A stretch of DNA of 7,789 nucleotides from Gammaproteobacteria bacterium (GTDB lineage: Bacteria; Pseudomonadota; Gammaproteobacteria; Thiohalobacterales; Thiohalobacteraceae): contig JACRMO010000096.1 of NCBI GenBank assembly GCA_016214925.1, positions 1 to 7,789 on the forward strand. Reading direction: 5' to 3'. The notes beneath the pieces were generated by a model. The model was given only the letters and a program-made list of their open reading frames with translations, made no database searches and had not been told where the DNA came from. Made by a program: the position numbers and the translations under genes. Numbering within the stretch: position 1 is the stretch's first letter; every line of letters starts with the position of its first letter. This document shows, piece by piece, positions 1-6,276 of the stretch.

Positions 1-208
1 CCAAGTATTCCATGAGCTGCTCGCGCGTCGCCGCGACCAGGGCGACACCGGGATGGGCCGCCAGCCACAGTGCCAAACCGCGCAGGTCGTTGCGGTAAGC
101 GGCGAGCGTGTTGTCGCTCAGGCCGCCTTCCATCCACAGCGCATCCAGGAAGCGCTCGATGTCCTGCGCGTCGGCGGCGGCGATATCGACAGTCGTTTTG
201 TTGCTCAC
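1..208 (-). CDS. xerD: Site-specific tyrosine recombinase XerD, N-terminal part (cut by window edge)
   Basis: Reading the minus strand from a GTG at 208-206 gives 69 codons beginning MSNKTTVDIAAADAQDIERF and continuing with a DALW...GLSDNTLAAYRNDL stretch. This is the typical start of XerD: the N-terminal SAM-like core-binding domain that clamps the dif site. XerD with XerC resolves chromosome dimers at dif in the cytoplasm. The catalytic domain (Arg, His-x-x-Arg, Tyr) lies outside the window and cannot be checked. The GTG start is chosen because GAGG lies about six bases upstream on the minus strand and the protein then has the usual short lead before the IERFLDALW motif. XerC or another integrase is the alternative, but the DALW and ENTL-like wording favours XerD. 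It is divergent from the downstream pseudogene, and an inverted repeat sits in its leader. Confidence 0.88.
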   Translation of the reverse strand, partial: MSNKTTVDIAAADAQDIERFLDALWMEGGLSDNTLAAYRNDLRGLALWLAAHPGVALVAATREQLMEYL

Positions 209-227
209 CCTTCGCCTCGCTCCGACC

Positions 228-286
228 CGTAGCCTGGGTTGAACGCAGTGAAACCCGGGGTTCGCATGCGCTCAACCCAGGCTACG
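228..286. repeat. Compound inverted repeat (REP-like extragenic palindrome)
   Basis: Two perfect 15-base arms, CGTAGCCTGGGTTGA at 228-242 and its reverse complement at 272-286, enclose further symmetry. GGGTT/AACCC boxes occur at 236-240, 252-256, 258-262 and 274-278. The element is therefore an inverted pair of related 21-base units (236-256 and 258-278; about 16 of 21 bases agree), each able to form its own hairpin. Elements reading GTAGCCTGGGTTGA...AACCC are, from general knowledge, frequent between genes in gammaproteobacteria. Here it lies about 20 bases upstream of the xerD start, in its probable leader. It may affect xerD mRNA structure or simply be a dispersed repeat. Confidence 0.8.
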
Positions 287-359
287 GATTGCATCCAATC
301 AAGACCCGCCAGCACGCCAATGTTACAGTAGCGCCCACGTTACCAGCCTGCTGGACCTG

Positions 360-640
360 ATGGAAACCACCGACACCACTGCACAGACGACGGCCCTGTT
401 GGCGCTGCTCACGCGCCTGGTGCAGGAACTGCACCCGGGCCGGGCCGCGCCGGTGGTCACGCTCGCCAGCCGCTTGGAGCAGGATCTCGGACTGGACAGT
501 CTGGCGCGTGTCGAATTGCTGTTACGCATCGAACGCGAGCTGGGCCTGACCGCCGCCGAAGACGCAGCGCTGGGCGCACAGACACCGATGGAATTGCTGC
601 ACCTGCTCGGGGTGAAGACCGCACTCACGGCACCCAGCAT
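360..640 (+). other. Acyl carrier domain remnant of the pseudogene
   Basis: From ATG 360 the frame encodes a helical acyl-carrier domain with the motif LEQDLGLDSLARVELLLRIE at about residues 39-58. Ser47 (codon 498-500) in DSL is the expected phosphopantetheine attachment site. The domain ends at MELLHLLGVKT. The frame then runs into unrelated residues and stops at 693-695, giving an open frame of 111 codons whose tail after about position 630 is out of register. A free-standing carrier protein is possible in principle, but the ligase that follows has no start of its own, so an original fusion is more likely. Confidence 0.8.
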
Positions 641-2035
641 GCGCAACGCCCTTATCTCACGTTCTACGCTGGCGATGATCGTAGCGAGACACTGAACTTC
701 GGCGAACTCTACGCCGGCGCAGCGCAAGTCGCCGGCGGTCTGATCGAACGCGAGGTGCAGCCCGGCCAAGTGATCGCGCTGATGCTGCCGAGCAGCCTGG
801 AATTTTTCTTCGCCTTCTACGGCATCCTACTCGCCGGCGCGGTGCCGGCGCCCTTGTATCCGCCCGCCAGCCGCGCGCAACTGGAAGATCATCTGCGCCG
901 CCAGATCGGCATTCTCGACAACGCACAGGCGCCCTTGCTGATCAGCGTCGACGAGGCGCGCGACTACACACGCCTGTTGCGCAGCCAGTGCTCGACGCTG
1001 CGCGCGATCGTTAGCGTGGCCGAACTGCGCAGCGGCGAATCCGCGCCGCCCGCGCCAATCACGTCGGAACACCTCGGCCTTATTCAGTACACCTCCGGCA
1101 GCACCGGCCAACCCAAGGGCGTGATGCTCACGCATGCCAATCTGCTCGCCAATGTGCGCGCCATGGGTGAGGCCGCCGCCGCCACCAGCGACGACATATT
1201 CGTCAGCTAGTTGCCGCTGTATCACGATATGGGCCTGATCGGCGCCTGTCTCGGCAGTCTCTATTACGGCATGCAGTTGATACTCATGTCGCCGCTGAGT
1301 TTCATCGCACGACCTATCCGTTGGCTGCATGCACTGCACCGTCACAGCGGTACGCTGTCGGCCGCGCCCAACTTCGCCTATCAATTGTGCGCCGCGCGTT
1401 TGGACGATGCCGAGCTCGCCGGCATCGATCTCAGCCGCTGGCGTCTGGCCTTCAACGGCGCCGAGCCGGTACACCCGGAGACGCTGGAACAATTCTGTCG
1501 CAAATTCGAGCCCTACGGCTTCGCACGCACAGCGATGACACCAGTGTATGGCTTGGCGGAGAACGCAGTGGGCCTGGCCTTTCCGCCCCTCCATCGCGGC
1601 GCGCGCGTGGATGCCGTCGATCGCGAACGCTTCACCCGCGAAGGTCAGGCCGTGCCGAGTACGGCGCCGGATGCACTGCACTTCGTCAGCGGGGGCCGCG
1701 CCTTGCCGTGGCATTTCATTCGCATCGTCGACGATGCGGGTCGCGAACTCCCCGAACGCAGGCAGGGCCGCTTGCAATTCCGCGGACCGTCGGCGGCGCG
1801 CGGCTACTTCCGCAATGCGGAAGCTACTGCTTCATTGATGCACGGCGACTGGCGCGACTCTGGCGACTTCGCCTATCTCGCCGACGGCGAGGCCTTCATC
1901 ACCGGTCGCGCAAAAGATTTAATCATCCGCGCCGGCCGCAACATCTATCCCTACGAACTCGAACAGGCGGTCGGCAATCTCAACGGCATCCGCAAGAACG
2001 CCGTGGCGGTATTCGCCAGCCACTCACCGGCAGCC
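640..2035 (+). other. AMP-forming acyl ligase domain remnant of the pseudogene
   Basis: In the frame of 755 the ligase is recognisable from RPYLTFYAGDD at about 644 onward. It continues with VIALMLPSSLEFFFAFYGIL, the P-loop-like core YTSGSTGQPKGVMLTH from 1088, the LPLYHDMG motif just after the TAG at 1208-1210, VYGLAENAVG near 1545-1575 and SGDFAYLADGEAFITGRAKD from 1859. It ends in the IIRAGRNIYPYELE hinge region. These are the core motifs of fatty-acyl-AMP/CoA ligases of the adenylate-forming superfamily. The C-terminal subdomain is cut short after NAVAVFASHSP. Its last loop, KTSSGKIRR with catalytic Lys at 2092-2094, appears in another frame. An ATG at 755 exists but would omit about 35-40 residues of the fold. 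Confidence 0.82.
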
Positions 2036-2040
2036 GTCCC

Positions 2041-2982
2041 GATCATGTCCTGCTCGCGCCACCGCGCAGCGTGCTCAAGACCTCCAGCGGCAAGATCCGC
2101 CGCGTCGAATGTCGGCAACTTTACGAACAGGGCGCGTTCACCGACGCCGGTGTGCAACGGCGCCGTTACTGGTACGAACGTTTTCGCCTGCTGCGCCATG
2201 GACTCGGCACCACCCTGCATCGCGGCCTGATCACCGCGACGGAACATCTCTATGTCATTTATGCCTGGGCGTGTCTCATTCTCTGCGGCATACCGGCCGC
2301 GTTGCTGATCCTGCTGCTGCCGAATCGACGCCTGGCGCAATTCATCGCGCGTACCGCCGCGCGCATCTGTCTGACGCTCGCCGGCATCCGCGTGCGCCGC
2401 GCCGACACCACCCGCCTGCCGCACGACCGGCCGCTGGTGCTGGTATCCAATCACGCGAGTTATATGGATGCGATGATTCTCGCCGCGGCGGTGGATGTGC
2501 CGCTGCACTTCGTCGCCAAACGCAGTCTCAAGACACGCTATCTCGGCCATGTGCTGCAACGCCTGGGCACCGAGTTCGTCGCGCGCGACGATGTGCGCCA
2601 GAGTGTGGACGATGCCGAGCGCCTGCTGGCGCGCGTGCATCAGGGTGACGGTGTGGTGTTCTTCCCCGAGGCGACCTTCACCGCCGCGCCGGGTCTACGC
2701 CCGTTTAGATTGGGTGCGTTCAAAGTCGCCGCCGCCAGCGGCGCGCCAGTGGTGCCCATCGCCGTGCGCGGCAGCCGCGCCATCCTGCGCGGCGAGTCGC
2801 GCCGCCCGCGCCCTGGCCGCGTCACCGTGTGGGTCGGCGCGCCGATTCCGAGCGACGACAACAGTTGGGCGGGGCTTGTGTCTCTGCGCGACCGAGCCCG
2901 CGCGGAGATTCTTGCGCACTGCGGGGAACCCGATCTCGCCGATCAGGTGACGATTGCGTTACCGGAGTGGGTGCGGCCGTAG
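2041..2982 (+). other. C-terminal PlsC-type acyltransferase remnant of the pseudogene
   Basis: This frame opens with the ligase A10 loop (VLKTSSGKIRR). It is followed by a hydrophobic segment (YVIYAWACLILCGIPAALLI, about 2254-2313) that would anchor the protein in the membrane, and then an acyltransferase domain. The catalytic HxxxxD motif is NHASYMD, with His at 2452-2454 and Asp at 2467-2469. The second motif reads FPEAT (2662-2676) instead of the usual FPEGT, and VVPIAVRGSRAIL matches the fourth motif. The frame runs unbroken to TAG 2980-2982, so this third of the gene shows no lesion of its own apart from the altered glycine. No credible start lies directly in front of it, so I do not call it a separate functional gene. 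Confidence 0.78.
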
Positions 2983-2986
2983 CCAC

Positions 2987-3679
2987 TCACTGCAATTGCA
3001 CCAACCCCTGCACACTCACTCGCACATCGCTGTTGCCGCCTTCGAAGCTGGGTTCGGCAACTGACTTGTAGCTCGCCGCCTCGGCACGCATGACCGGCAT
3101 CGGCTGCACTGGCATATCCTCGGTCATGATATTGATCTCGACGATGCGATAACCCGGCGTGCCGATGTTCTTGCGCACCTGCTCGGCGCGTTGCTTGAAG
3201 CTGTCCAGCGCTTGGTCGATGAGCTTGCGTTCTACAGCGGCGCGGGTGTTGGGCGCGACGCTGAAACCGACTGTGGTCAATTGCAGGCGCTGTTGCAGTA
3301 CACCGATGAGTTTGCCGATCTGGCTGAAGTCGCCGCCTTCCAGTATCAGTTGCTGGCTGGCACGCCAACCGCTCAGGGCGTTCTTGTTGTACACGGGCTG
3401 GGTCGAGTAGCCGCCGCTGCGCACATCGATGCCCTTGTGGCCTTTGCTCTGTTCGAGCGCCCAGGCCATGGCCTTGTTGATGCGGTCGGCCAATTGCGCC
3501 GCGTCGTCGTCCTCGTCCTGTACGGTGAGCACGGCCTGCATGCGGTCGTTGGCGGCCGACTCGCTGGCGGCCGCCTGGAAGCGGACCTGGTTGTACTGAA
3601 GGTCGTTCTCGGCGGCAGCGGCCGAACCCCAAAAGCCGGTTGTGACCAACAGCAATACGATCCGTGCGAAGCGTGTCAT
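2987..3679 (-). CDS. Secreted SIMPL domain (DUF541) protein
   Basis: This minus-strand gene encodes 230 residues. A signal peptide is clear: MTRFAR, a hydrophobic core IVLLLVTTGFW, then SAAAA before ENDLQY, with likely cleavage after residue 23, so the product is periplasmic. The mature part matches the SIMPL/DUF541 layout: an N-terminal YNQVRFQAAAS strand, alternating strand-helix segments, the GYSTQPVYN...LSGWRASQQLIL block, and a late helix rich in Lys/Arg/Glu ending VSVQGLVQLQ. The family is widespread and has no firmly established enzymatic role; a link to oxidative-stress defence has been suggested for some members. I choose the ATG at 3679-3677 over the one at 3721 because GGAG lies about ten bases upstream, the signal peptide begins there, and a good -10 box sits between the two ATGs. 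The stop lies four bases from the convergent pseudogene. Confidence 0.87.
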   Translation of the reverse strand: MTRFARIVLLLVTTGFWGSAAAAENDLQYNQVRFQAAASESAANDRMQAVLTVQDEDDDAAQLADRINKAMAWALEQSKGHKGIDVRSGGYSTQPVYNKNALSGWRASQQLILEGGDFSQIGKLIGVLQQRLQLTTVGFSVAPNTRAAVERKLIDQALDSFKQRAEQVRKNIGTPGYRIVEINIMTEDMPVQPMPVMRAEAASYKSVAEPSFEGGNSDVRVSVQGLVQLQ

Positions 3680-3708
3680 GGCCTTGTTCTCCGTGTTGAG
3701 ATGCAGGG

Positions 3709-3736
3709 ATTGTAGCACCATGCCGGGCGCCGGCAG
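3709..3736 (-). promoter_or_regulatory. Probable sigma-70 promoter of the SIMPL gene
   Basis: On the minus strand TGC-TACAAT (-10 hexamer at 3714-3709) is one base from TATAAT and carries the extended -10 TGn. A weak -35 (CTGCCG, 3736-3731, 3 of 6 matches) lies 16 bases upstream. The predicted transcript start is near 3702, about 23 bases before the ATG at 3679. A GC-rich hairpin (TGCCGG-GCG-CCGGCA, 3721-3735) overlaps the spacer and -35 and could be an operator, or chance. Confidence 0.5.
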
Positions 3737-3791
3737 GGGCTATGTTAGACTTTCAGTCCGTGCTCCGTGAACACAACGCTGATCCACACAC

Positions 3792-4403
3792 ATGCCCGAC
3801 CAGTCCCCTTCATCGACAACTGCCCTGATCCTCGCCGGCGGCCAAGCCTCGCGCATGGGCGGCAGTGACAAGGGTTTGCTCGATTGCGCCGGGCGACCGC
3901 TGATCGCGCATGTCCTGGCGCGTGTCGCGCCGTGCGTGGATGCGGTTCTCATCAGTGCCAACCGCAATTTCGACGAGTACCGCCGCTACGGTTATCCCGT
4001 GCTCGGTGATGCGGAACCCGATTACCCCGGCCCGCTCGCGGGGATCGCGCGCGGTCTTGAACACTGCACGACGGACTGGCTCTGGGTCGTGCCCTGCGAC
4101 GCACCGCAGGTCGATGCGCAACTGCTGGCACGTTTGATAGGCGCCTGCCATACGCAGAAAGTTCCGGCGGCGGTACCCGTCGAGAGTGAGCAGATACAGT
4201 CGACCTTCGCCTTGCTGCACCGTGATGTGCTGGCCTCGCTGCGCGCCTATCTGGATCAAGGCAGCCGCGCGGTGCGCGACTGGTTGCGCACCCTGCCCGC
4301 CGCGCAGGTCGAGTGTAGCGATCATCCGGAATGGTTCGTCAACCTCAATACACCCGAGGAACTGGCCGCATGTGCGGCGCGACTGGTTGATACTGCCTTG
4401 TAG
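3792..4403 (+). CDS. mobA: Molybdenum cofactor guanylyltransferase MobA
   Basis: This cytoplasmic enzyme transfers GMP from GTP to molybdenum-molybdopterin, giving the guanine dinucleotide cofactor used by DMSO-reductase-family enzymes such as nitrate reductase and formate dehydrogenase. The 203-residue length is normal for the family. The nucleotide-binding signature LILAGGQASRMGGSDKG occupies residues 12-28 (Gly16, Gly17, Arg21, Lys27). The PGPLAGI segment (80-85) recognises the guanine, and VPCDAP (100-105) contains the metal-binding Asp103. The C-terminal FVNLNTPEEL is also typical. It is divergent from the SIMPL gene and first of mobA-mobB-moeA. No clear Shine-Dalgarno precedes ATG 3792, but the protein starts sensibly only here. 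The stop codon TAG (4401-4403) belongs to the palindromic repeat that follows. Confidence 0.95.
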   Translation: MPDQSPSSTTALILAGGQASRMGGSDKGLLDCAGRPLIAHVLARVAPCVDAVLISANRNFDEYRRYGYPVLGDAEPDYPGPLAGIARGLEHCTTDWLWVVPCDAPQVDAQLLARLIGACHTQKVPAAVPVESEQIQSTFALLHRDVLASLRAYLDQGSRAVRDWLRTLPAAQVECSDHPEWFVNLNTPEELAACAARLVDTAL

Positions 4404-4511
4404 GAGCGGCCTGAAAGTGAGGCGCGCAGCGCCGAGAAGCTGCCCTGGGGCATTGGCCGCGAACGGCTTGAGGGTAATCGAAGCTGTTCGCGGGCCGAGT
4501 CCGCTCCTACA
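4399..4511. repeat. Palindromic extragenic element between mobA and mobB
   Basis: Perfect 11-base arms TGTAGGAGCGG (4399-4409) and CCGCTCCTACA (4501-4511) bound the element. Inside are a small stem GGCGC-GCA-GCGCC (4421-4433) and a strong stem pairing 4455-4469 (GGCCGCGAACGGCTT) with 4481-4496 (AAGCTGTTCGCGGGCC), with one wobble pair and one bulged base. TGTAGGAGCGG-type palindromes are widespread REP-like elements in Pseudomonas and relatives. The left arm contains the mobA stop codon. In RNA the structure could partly uncouple mobB from mobA or stabilise the upstream mRNA. There is no T-run, so it is not a standard terminator. Confidence 0.82.
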
Positions 4512-4526
4512 CGTGCAAGGATAGAC

Positions 4527-4532
4527 AAGAGG
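4527..4532 (+). promoter_or_regulatory. Ribosome binding site of mobB
   Basis: AAGAGG lies seven bases before ATG 4540 and is the clearest Shine-Dalgarno in the molybdenum cluster. It confirms the mobB start and suggests independent translation after the long repeat-filled gap. Confidence 0.65.
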
Positions 4533-4539
4533 CAGATAA

Positions 4540-4986
4540 ATGAACGCTCTGTTGCACAATCCGCCGGTGCTCGGCATTGCCGCCTGGAGCGGCACCGGCA
4601 AGACCACTTTGTTGACGAAGCTGTTGCCGCTGTTGCGCGCGCAAGGGCTGCGCGTGGGCATGCTCAAACACGCGCATCATGCGTTCGATATAAACCCGGT
4701 AGACGGCGACGTGTCGCTGTGGGACATGCTCGCTCACTTGGATCGCGGCAAACTCGATCTGATCCTGGTGGAAGGCTTCAAGCATGAGCGTTTCCCCAAG
4801 CTCGAACTGCACCGCGCGGCCGTGGGCAAGCCCTTGCTGTTCCCGGACGACGACGCCATCATTGCCATTGCCAGCGACACGCCCGTGGATACCGCGCTGT
4901 CGCGCTTGGATATCAATGATCCGGAAGCGGTCGCCGCCTTCATCGTGGACTACTGCAACAACGACATTGATCCCACCGGACTCTAA
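4540..4986 (+). CDS. mobB: Molybdopterin-guanine dinucleotide accessory GTPase MobB, internally shortened
   Basis: MobB is a dimeric GTP-binding protein that assists guanine-dinucleotide cofactor formation with MobA and is usually dispensable. This 148-residue copy has the P-loop WSGTGKTT (16-23), the LKHAHHAFDI segment (42-51), the family signature LVEGFKHERFPK (76-87) and an intact C-terminal part ending in the usual LDINDPE... region. Family members are about 170-175 residues. Here the segment expected after FDI-x-P, normally beginning PGKDSY and running through a RWALMTE-like stretch, is missing, and Pro53 joins directly to VDGDVSLWDML. The loss is about 30 codons and in frame (junction near 4696-4701). 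Folding and GTP turnover may be impaired, although both nucleotide-site signatures remain. It follows mobA by 136 bases and precedes moeA by 18 bases. Confidence 0.9.
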   Translation: MNALLHNPPVLGIAAWSGTGKTTLLTKLLPLLRAQGLRVGMLKHAHHAFDINPVDGDVSLWDMLAHLDRGKLDLILVEGFKHERFPKLELHRAAVGKPLLFPDDDAIIAIASDTPVDTALSRLDINDPEAVAAFIVDYCNNDIDPTGL

Positions 4987-5005
4987 ATCAGTGGACTCTG
5001 AATCA
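4978..5005 (+). repeat. Imperfect tandem 15-bp duplication at the mobB/moeA junction
   Basis: GGACTCTAAATCA (4978-4990) and GGACTCTGAATCA (4993-5005) repeat with a 15-base period and one mismatch. The first copy contains the mobB stop TAA. The second carries an in-frame TGA and leads into the moeA ATG. The duplication therefore gives mobB two tandem stops and sets the short spacing to moeA. Confidence 0.75.
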
Positions 5006-6258
5006 TGAACGACACGACCCGCGATCCCAGTGCCGCCCCCAAAGGCCTGTTGAGCGTCACCGAGGCGCGCCAACGCATTGATGCGTTGATCACACCGATC
5101 CACGGCACGGAACAATTGCCGATCCGCACGGCACTCGGTCGCATCCTCGCGGCACCGGTGATTTCCACCATCAACGTGCCGCCCTACACCAATTCGGCGA
5201 TGGACGGCTATGCACTGCGCGGCACTGATCTGCCGATGAGTGATACTGCGCGACTGCGTGTGATCGGCCGCGCCATGGCGGGCGCGCCATTCGCCGGTCA
5301 GGTCAACGCAGGCGAAGCGGTGCGCATCATGACCGGTGCGGCCATGCCCGACGGCGCGGACACGGTGCTCATGCAGGAGCGCGTTCAGGTCGACGGCGAG
5401 CACATCGTGGTAAGTGCAGGCCATAAGCCCGGCGAGAACGTGCGCCAGGCCGGTGAAGATATGGCCGTGGGTTCGACGGTACTCGAATCCGGCAAACACT
5501 TGTTGCCGGCCGAACTCGGCGTGCTCGCCTCGCTCGGCATCGCCGAGGTGCGCGTGCACCGTCGGTTGCGCGTGGCGTTCTTCTCCACCGGCGATGAACT
5601 GAAGAGTCTCGGCGAGCCCTTGGAAGCCGGGCAGATCTACGACAGCAACCGTTACACCCTGCACGGCATGCTCACGCGTCTGGGCGTGGAACTGCTCGAC
5701 CTCGGTGTGATCCGCGACGACCGCGATGCCATCCGCACCGCCTTCCATGCTGCAGCAGCAATTGCGGATGTCGTCATCACCTCCGGCGGCGTATCGGTCG
5801 GCGAAGCGGATTTCGTCAAACAGACACTCGGTGAACTCGGTCAGGTGGATTTCTGGAAGATCGCCATGAAACCAGGTAAACCACTCGCCTTCGGCAAACT
5901 CGGCGCTGCGATCTTCTTCGGCCTGCCGGGCAATCCGGTGTCGGTGATGGCGACCTTCTATGAATTCGTGCAACCGGCCTTGCAGAAGATGCTGGGCATG
6001 CAAACACCACCGAATCTGATCGTGCGTGTGCCGTGCGCGGTGACACTCAAGAAGGAAATCGGCCGCTTGGAGTATCAGCGCGGCATCCTGCACACGGATG
6101 CCAACGGCACGCTGGCCGTGACCACCACCGGACGCCAGGGCTCGCATGTACTGACTTCGATGAGTAAATCCAATTGCTTCATCATTCTTCCCGCCGAATC
6201 CACAGGTGTTCATGCGGGTGAATTGGTTGAGGTGCAGCCGTTTGCGGGATTGGTCTAG
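5005..6258 (+). CDS. moeA: Molybdopterin molybdotransferase MoeA
   Basis: MoeA hydrolyses adenylylated molybdopterin and inserts molybdate to make the active cofactor in the cytoplasm. The 417-residue protein is full length (about 411 in E. coli). Family motifs occur in order: YTNSAMDGYALR (61-72), RIMTGAAMPDGAD (107-119), GENVRQAGED (143-152), FSTGDEL (193-199), IYDSNRY (211-217), RDD (237-239), TSGGVSVGEADF (259-270), KPGKPLAFGK (289-298) and GLPGNPVS (306-313), then the C-terminal beta-barrel domain. Residues matching the E. coli active site are all present: Asp67, Thr110, Asp152, Glu198, Asp238, Asp269, Pro308 and Pro311. It starts 18 bases after mobB, so it is probably co-transcribed. 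The Shine-Dalgarno is weak (GTGGA about nine bases upstream). No frameshift or truncation is seen. Confidence 0.96.
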   Translation: MNDTTRDPSAAPKGLLSVTEARQRIDALITPIHGTEQLPIRTALGRILAAPVISTINVPPYTNSAMDGYALRGTDLPMSDTARLRVIGRAMAGAPFAGQVNAGEAVRIMTGAAMPDGADTVLMQERVQVDGEHIVVSAGHKPGENVRQAGEDMAVGSTVLESGKHLLPAELGVLASLGIAEVRVHRRLRVAFFSTGDELKSLGEPLEAGQIYDSNRYTLHGMLTRLGVELLDLGVIRDDRDAIRTAFHAAAAIADVVITSGGVSVGEADFVKQTLGELGQVDFWKIAMKPGKPLAFGKLGAAIFFGLPGNPVSVMATFYEFVQPALQKMLGMQTPPNLIVRVPCAVTLKKEIGRLEYQRGILHTDANGTLAVTTTGRQGSHVLTSMSKSNCFIILPAESTGVHAGELVEVQPFAGLV

Positions 6259-6276
6259 CCAGTCTTCCCCGCTCGA

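Larger units (their letters stand above)
360..2982 (+). pseudogene. Broken ACP / AMP-forming acyl ligase / PlsC acyltransferase fusion
   Basis: Three reading frames in succession spell one multidomain protein: an acyl carrier domain (frame of 360), an AMP-forming fatty-acyl ligase (frame of 755, starting near 640), and a membrane segment plus PlsC-type acyltransferase (frame of 2041 to the stop at 2980-2982). The intact protein would load a fatty acid as acyl-AMP, pass it to the carrier serine and transfer it to a glycerolipid or similar acceptor at the inner membrane. The lesions seen are a frame change near 600-645 that also lacks the usual linker, a TAG at 1208-1210 inside the conserved FVS-W-LPLYHDMG motif, and a second frame change near 2025-2040 that removes about 40-50 residues before the KTSSGK loop. 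ATG 360 is the first in-frame ATG, but the open frame extends upstream, so the original start is uncertain. A sequencing-error origin is unlikely because three separate defects and missing segments are present. Deletion sizes are judged from memory of the family. Confidence 0.88.

Noticed and set aside
755..1210. A stand-alone ligase gene starting at ATG 755
   Set aside because: The ligase fold is already recognisable from about 644 in the same frame, so this ATG is internal, and the frame ends at the TAG within a core motif.
1208..1210. Recoding of TAG as an amino acid (such as pyrrolysine)
   Set aside because: The position corresponds to Trp, no recoding element is apparent, and other lesions in the same gene make plain decay the simpler explanation.
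827..1777. A 316-codon minus-strand frame opposite the ligase part of the pseudogene
   Set aside because: Its composition is that of an antisense shadow, whereas the plus strand shows ordered ligase motifs throughout the same interval.
1211..2230. Restart of translation at the TTG directly after the amber codon
   Set aside because: TTG is the normal Leu codon of LPLYHDMG, has no Shine-Dalgarno, and the resulting product would still break at the later frame change.
3721..3721. Upstream ATG at 3721 as the start of the SIMPL gene
   Set aside because: It would put 14 extra residues in front of a clear signal peptide and lies upstream of the probable -10 box.
3741..3746. TATGTT as a -10 box for mobA
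   Set aside because: No acceptable -35 lies 16-18 bases upstream, so the match is too weak to call, though a mobA promoter must exist in this gap or be very weak.
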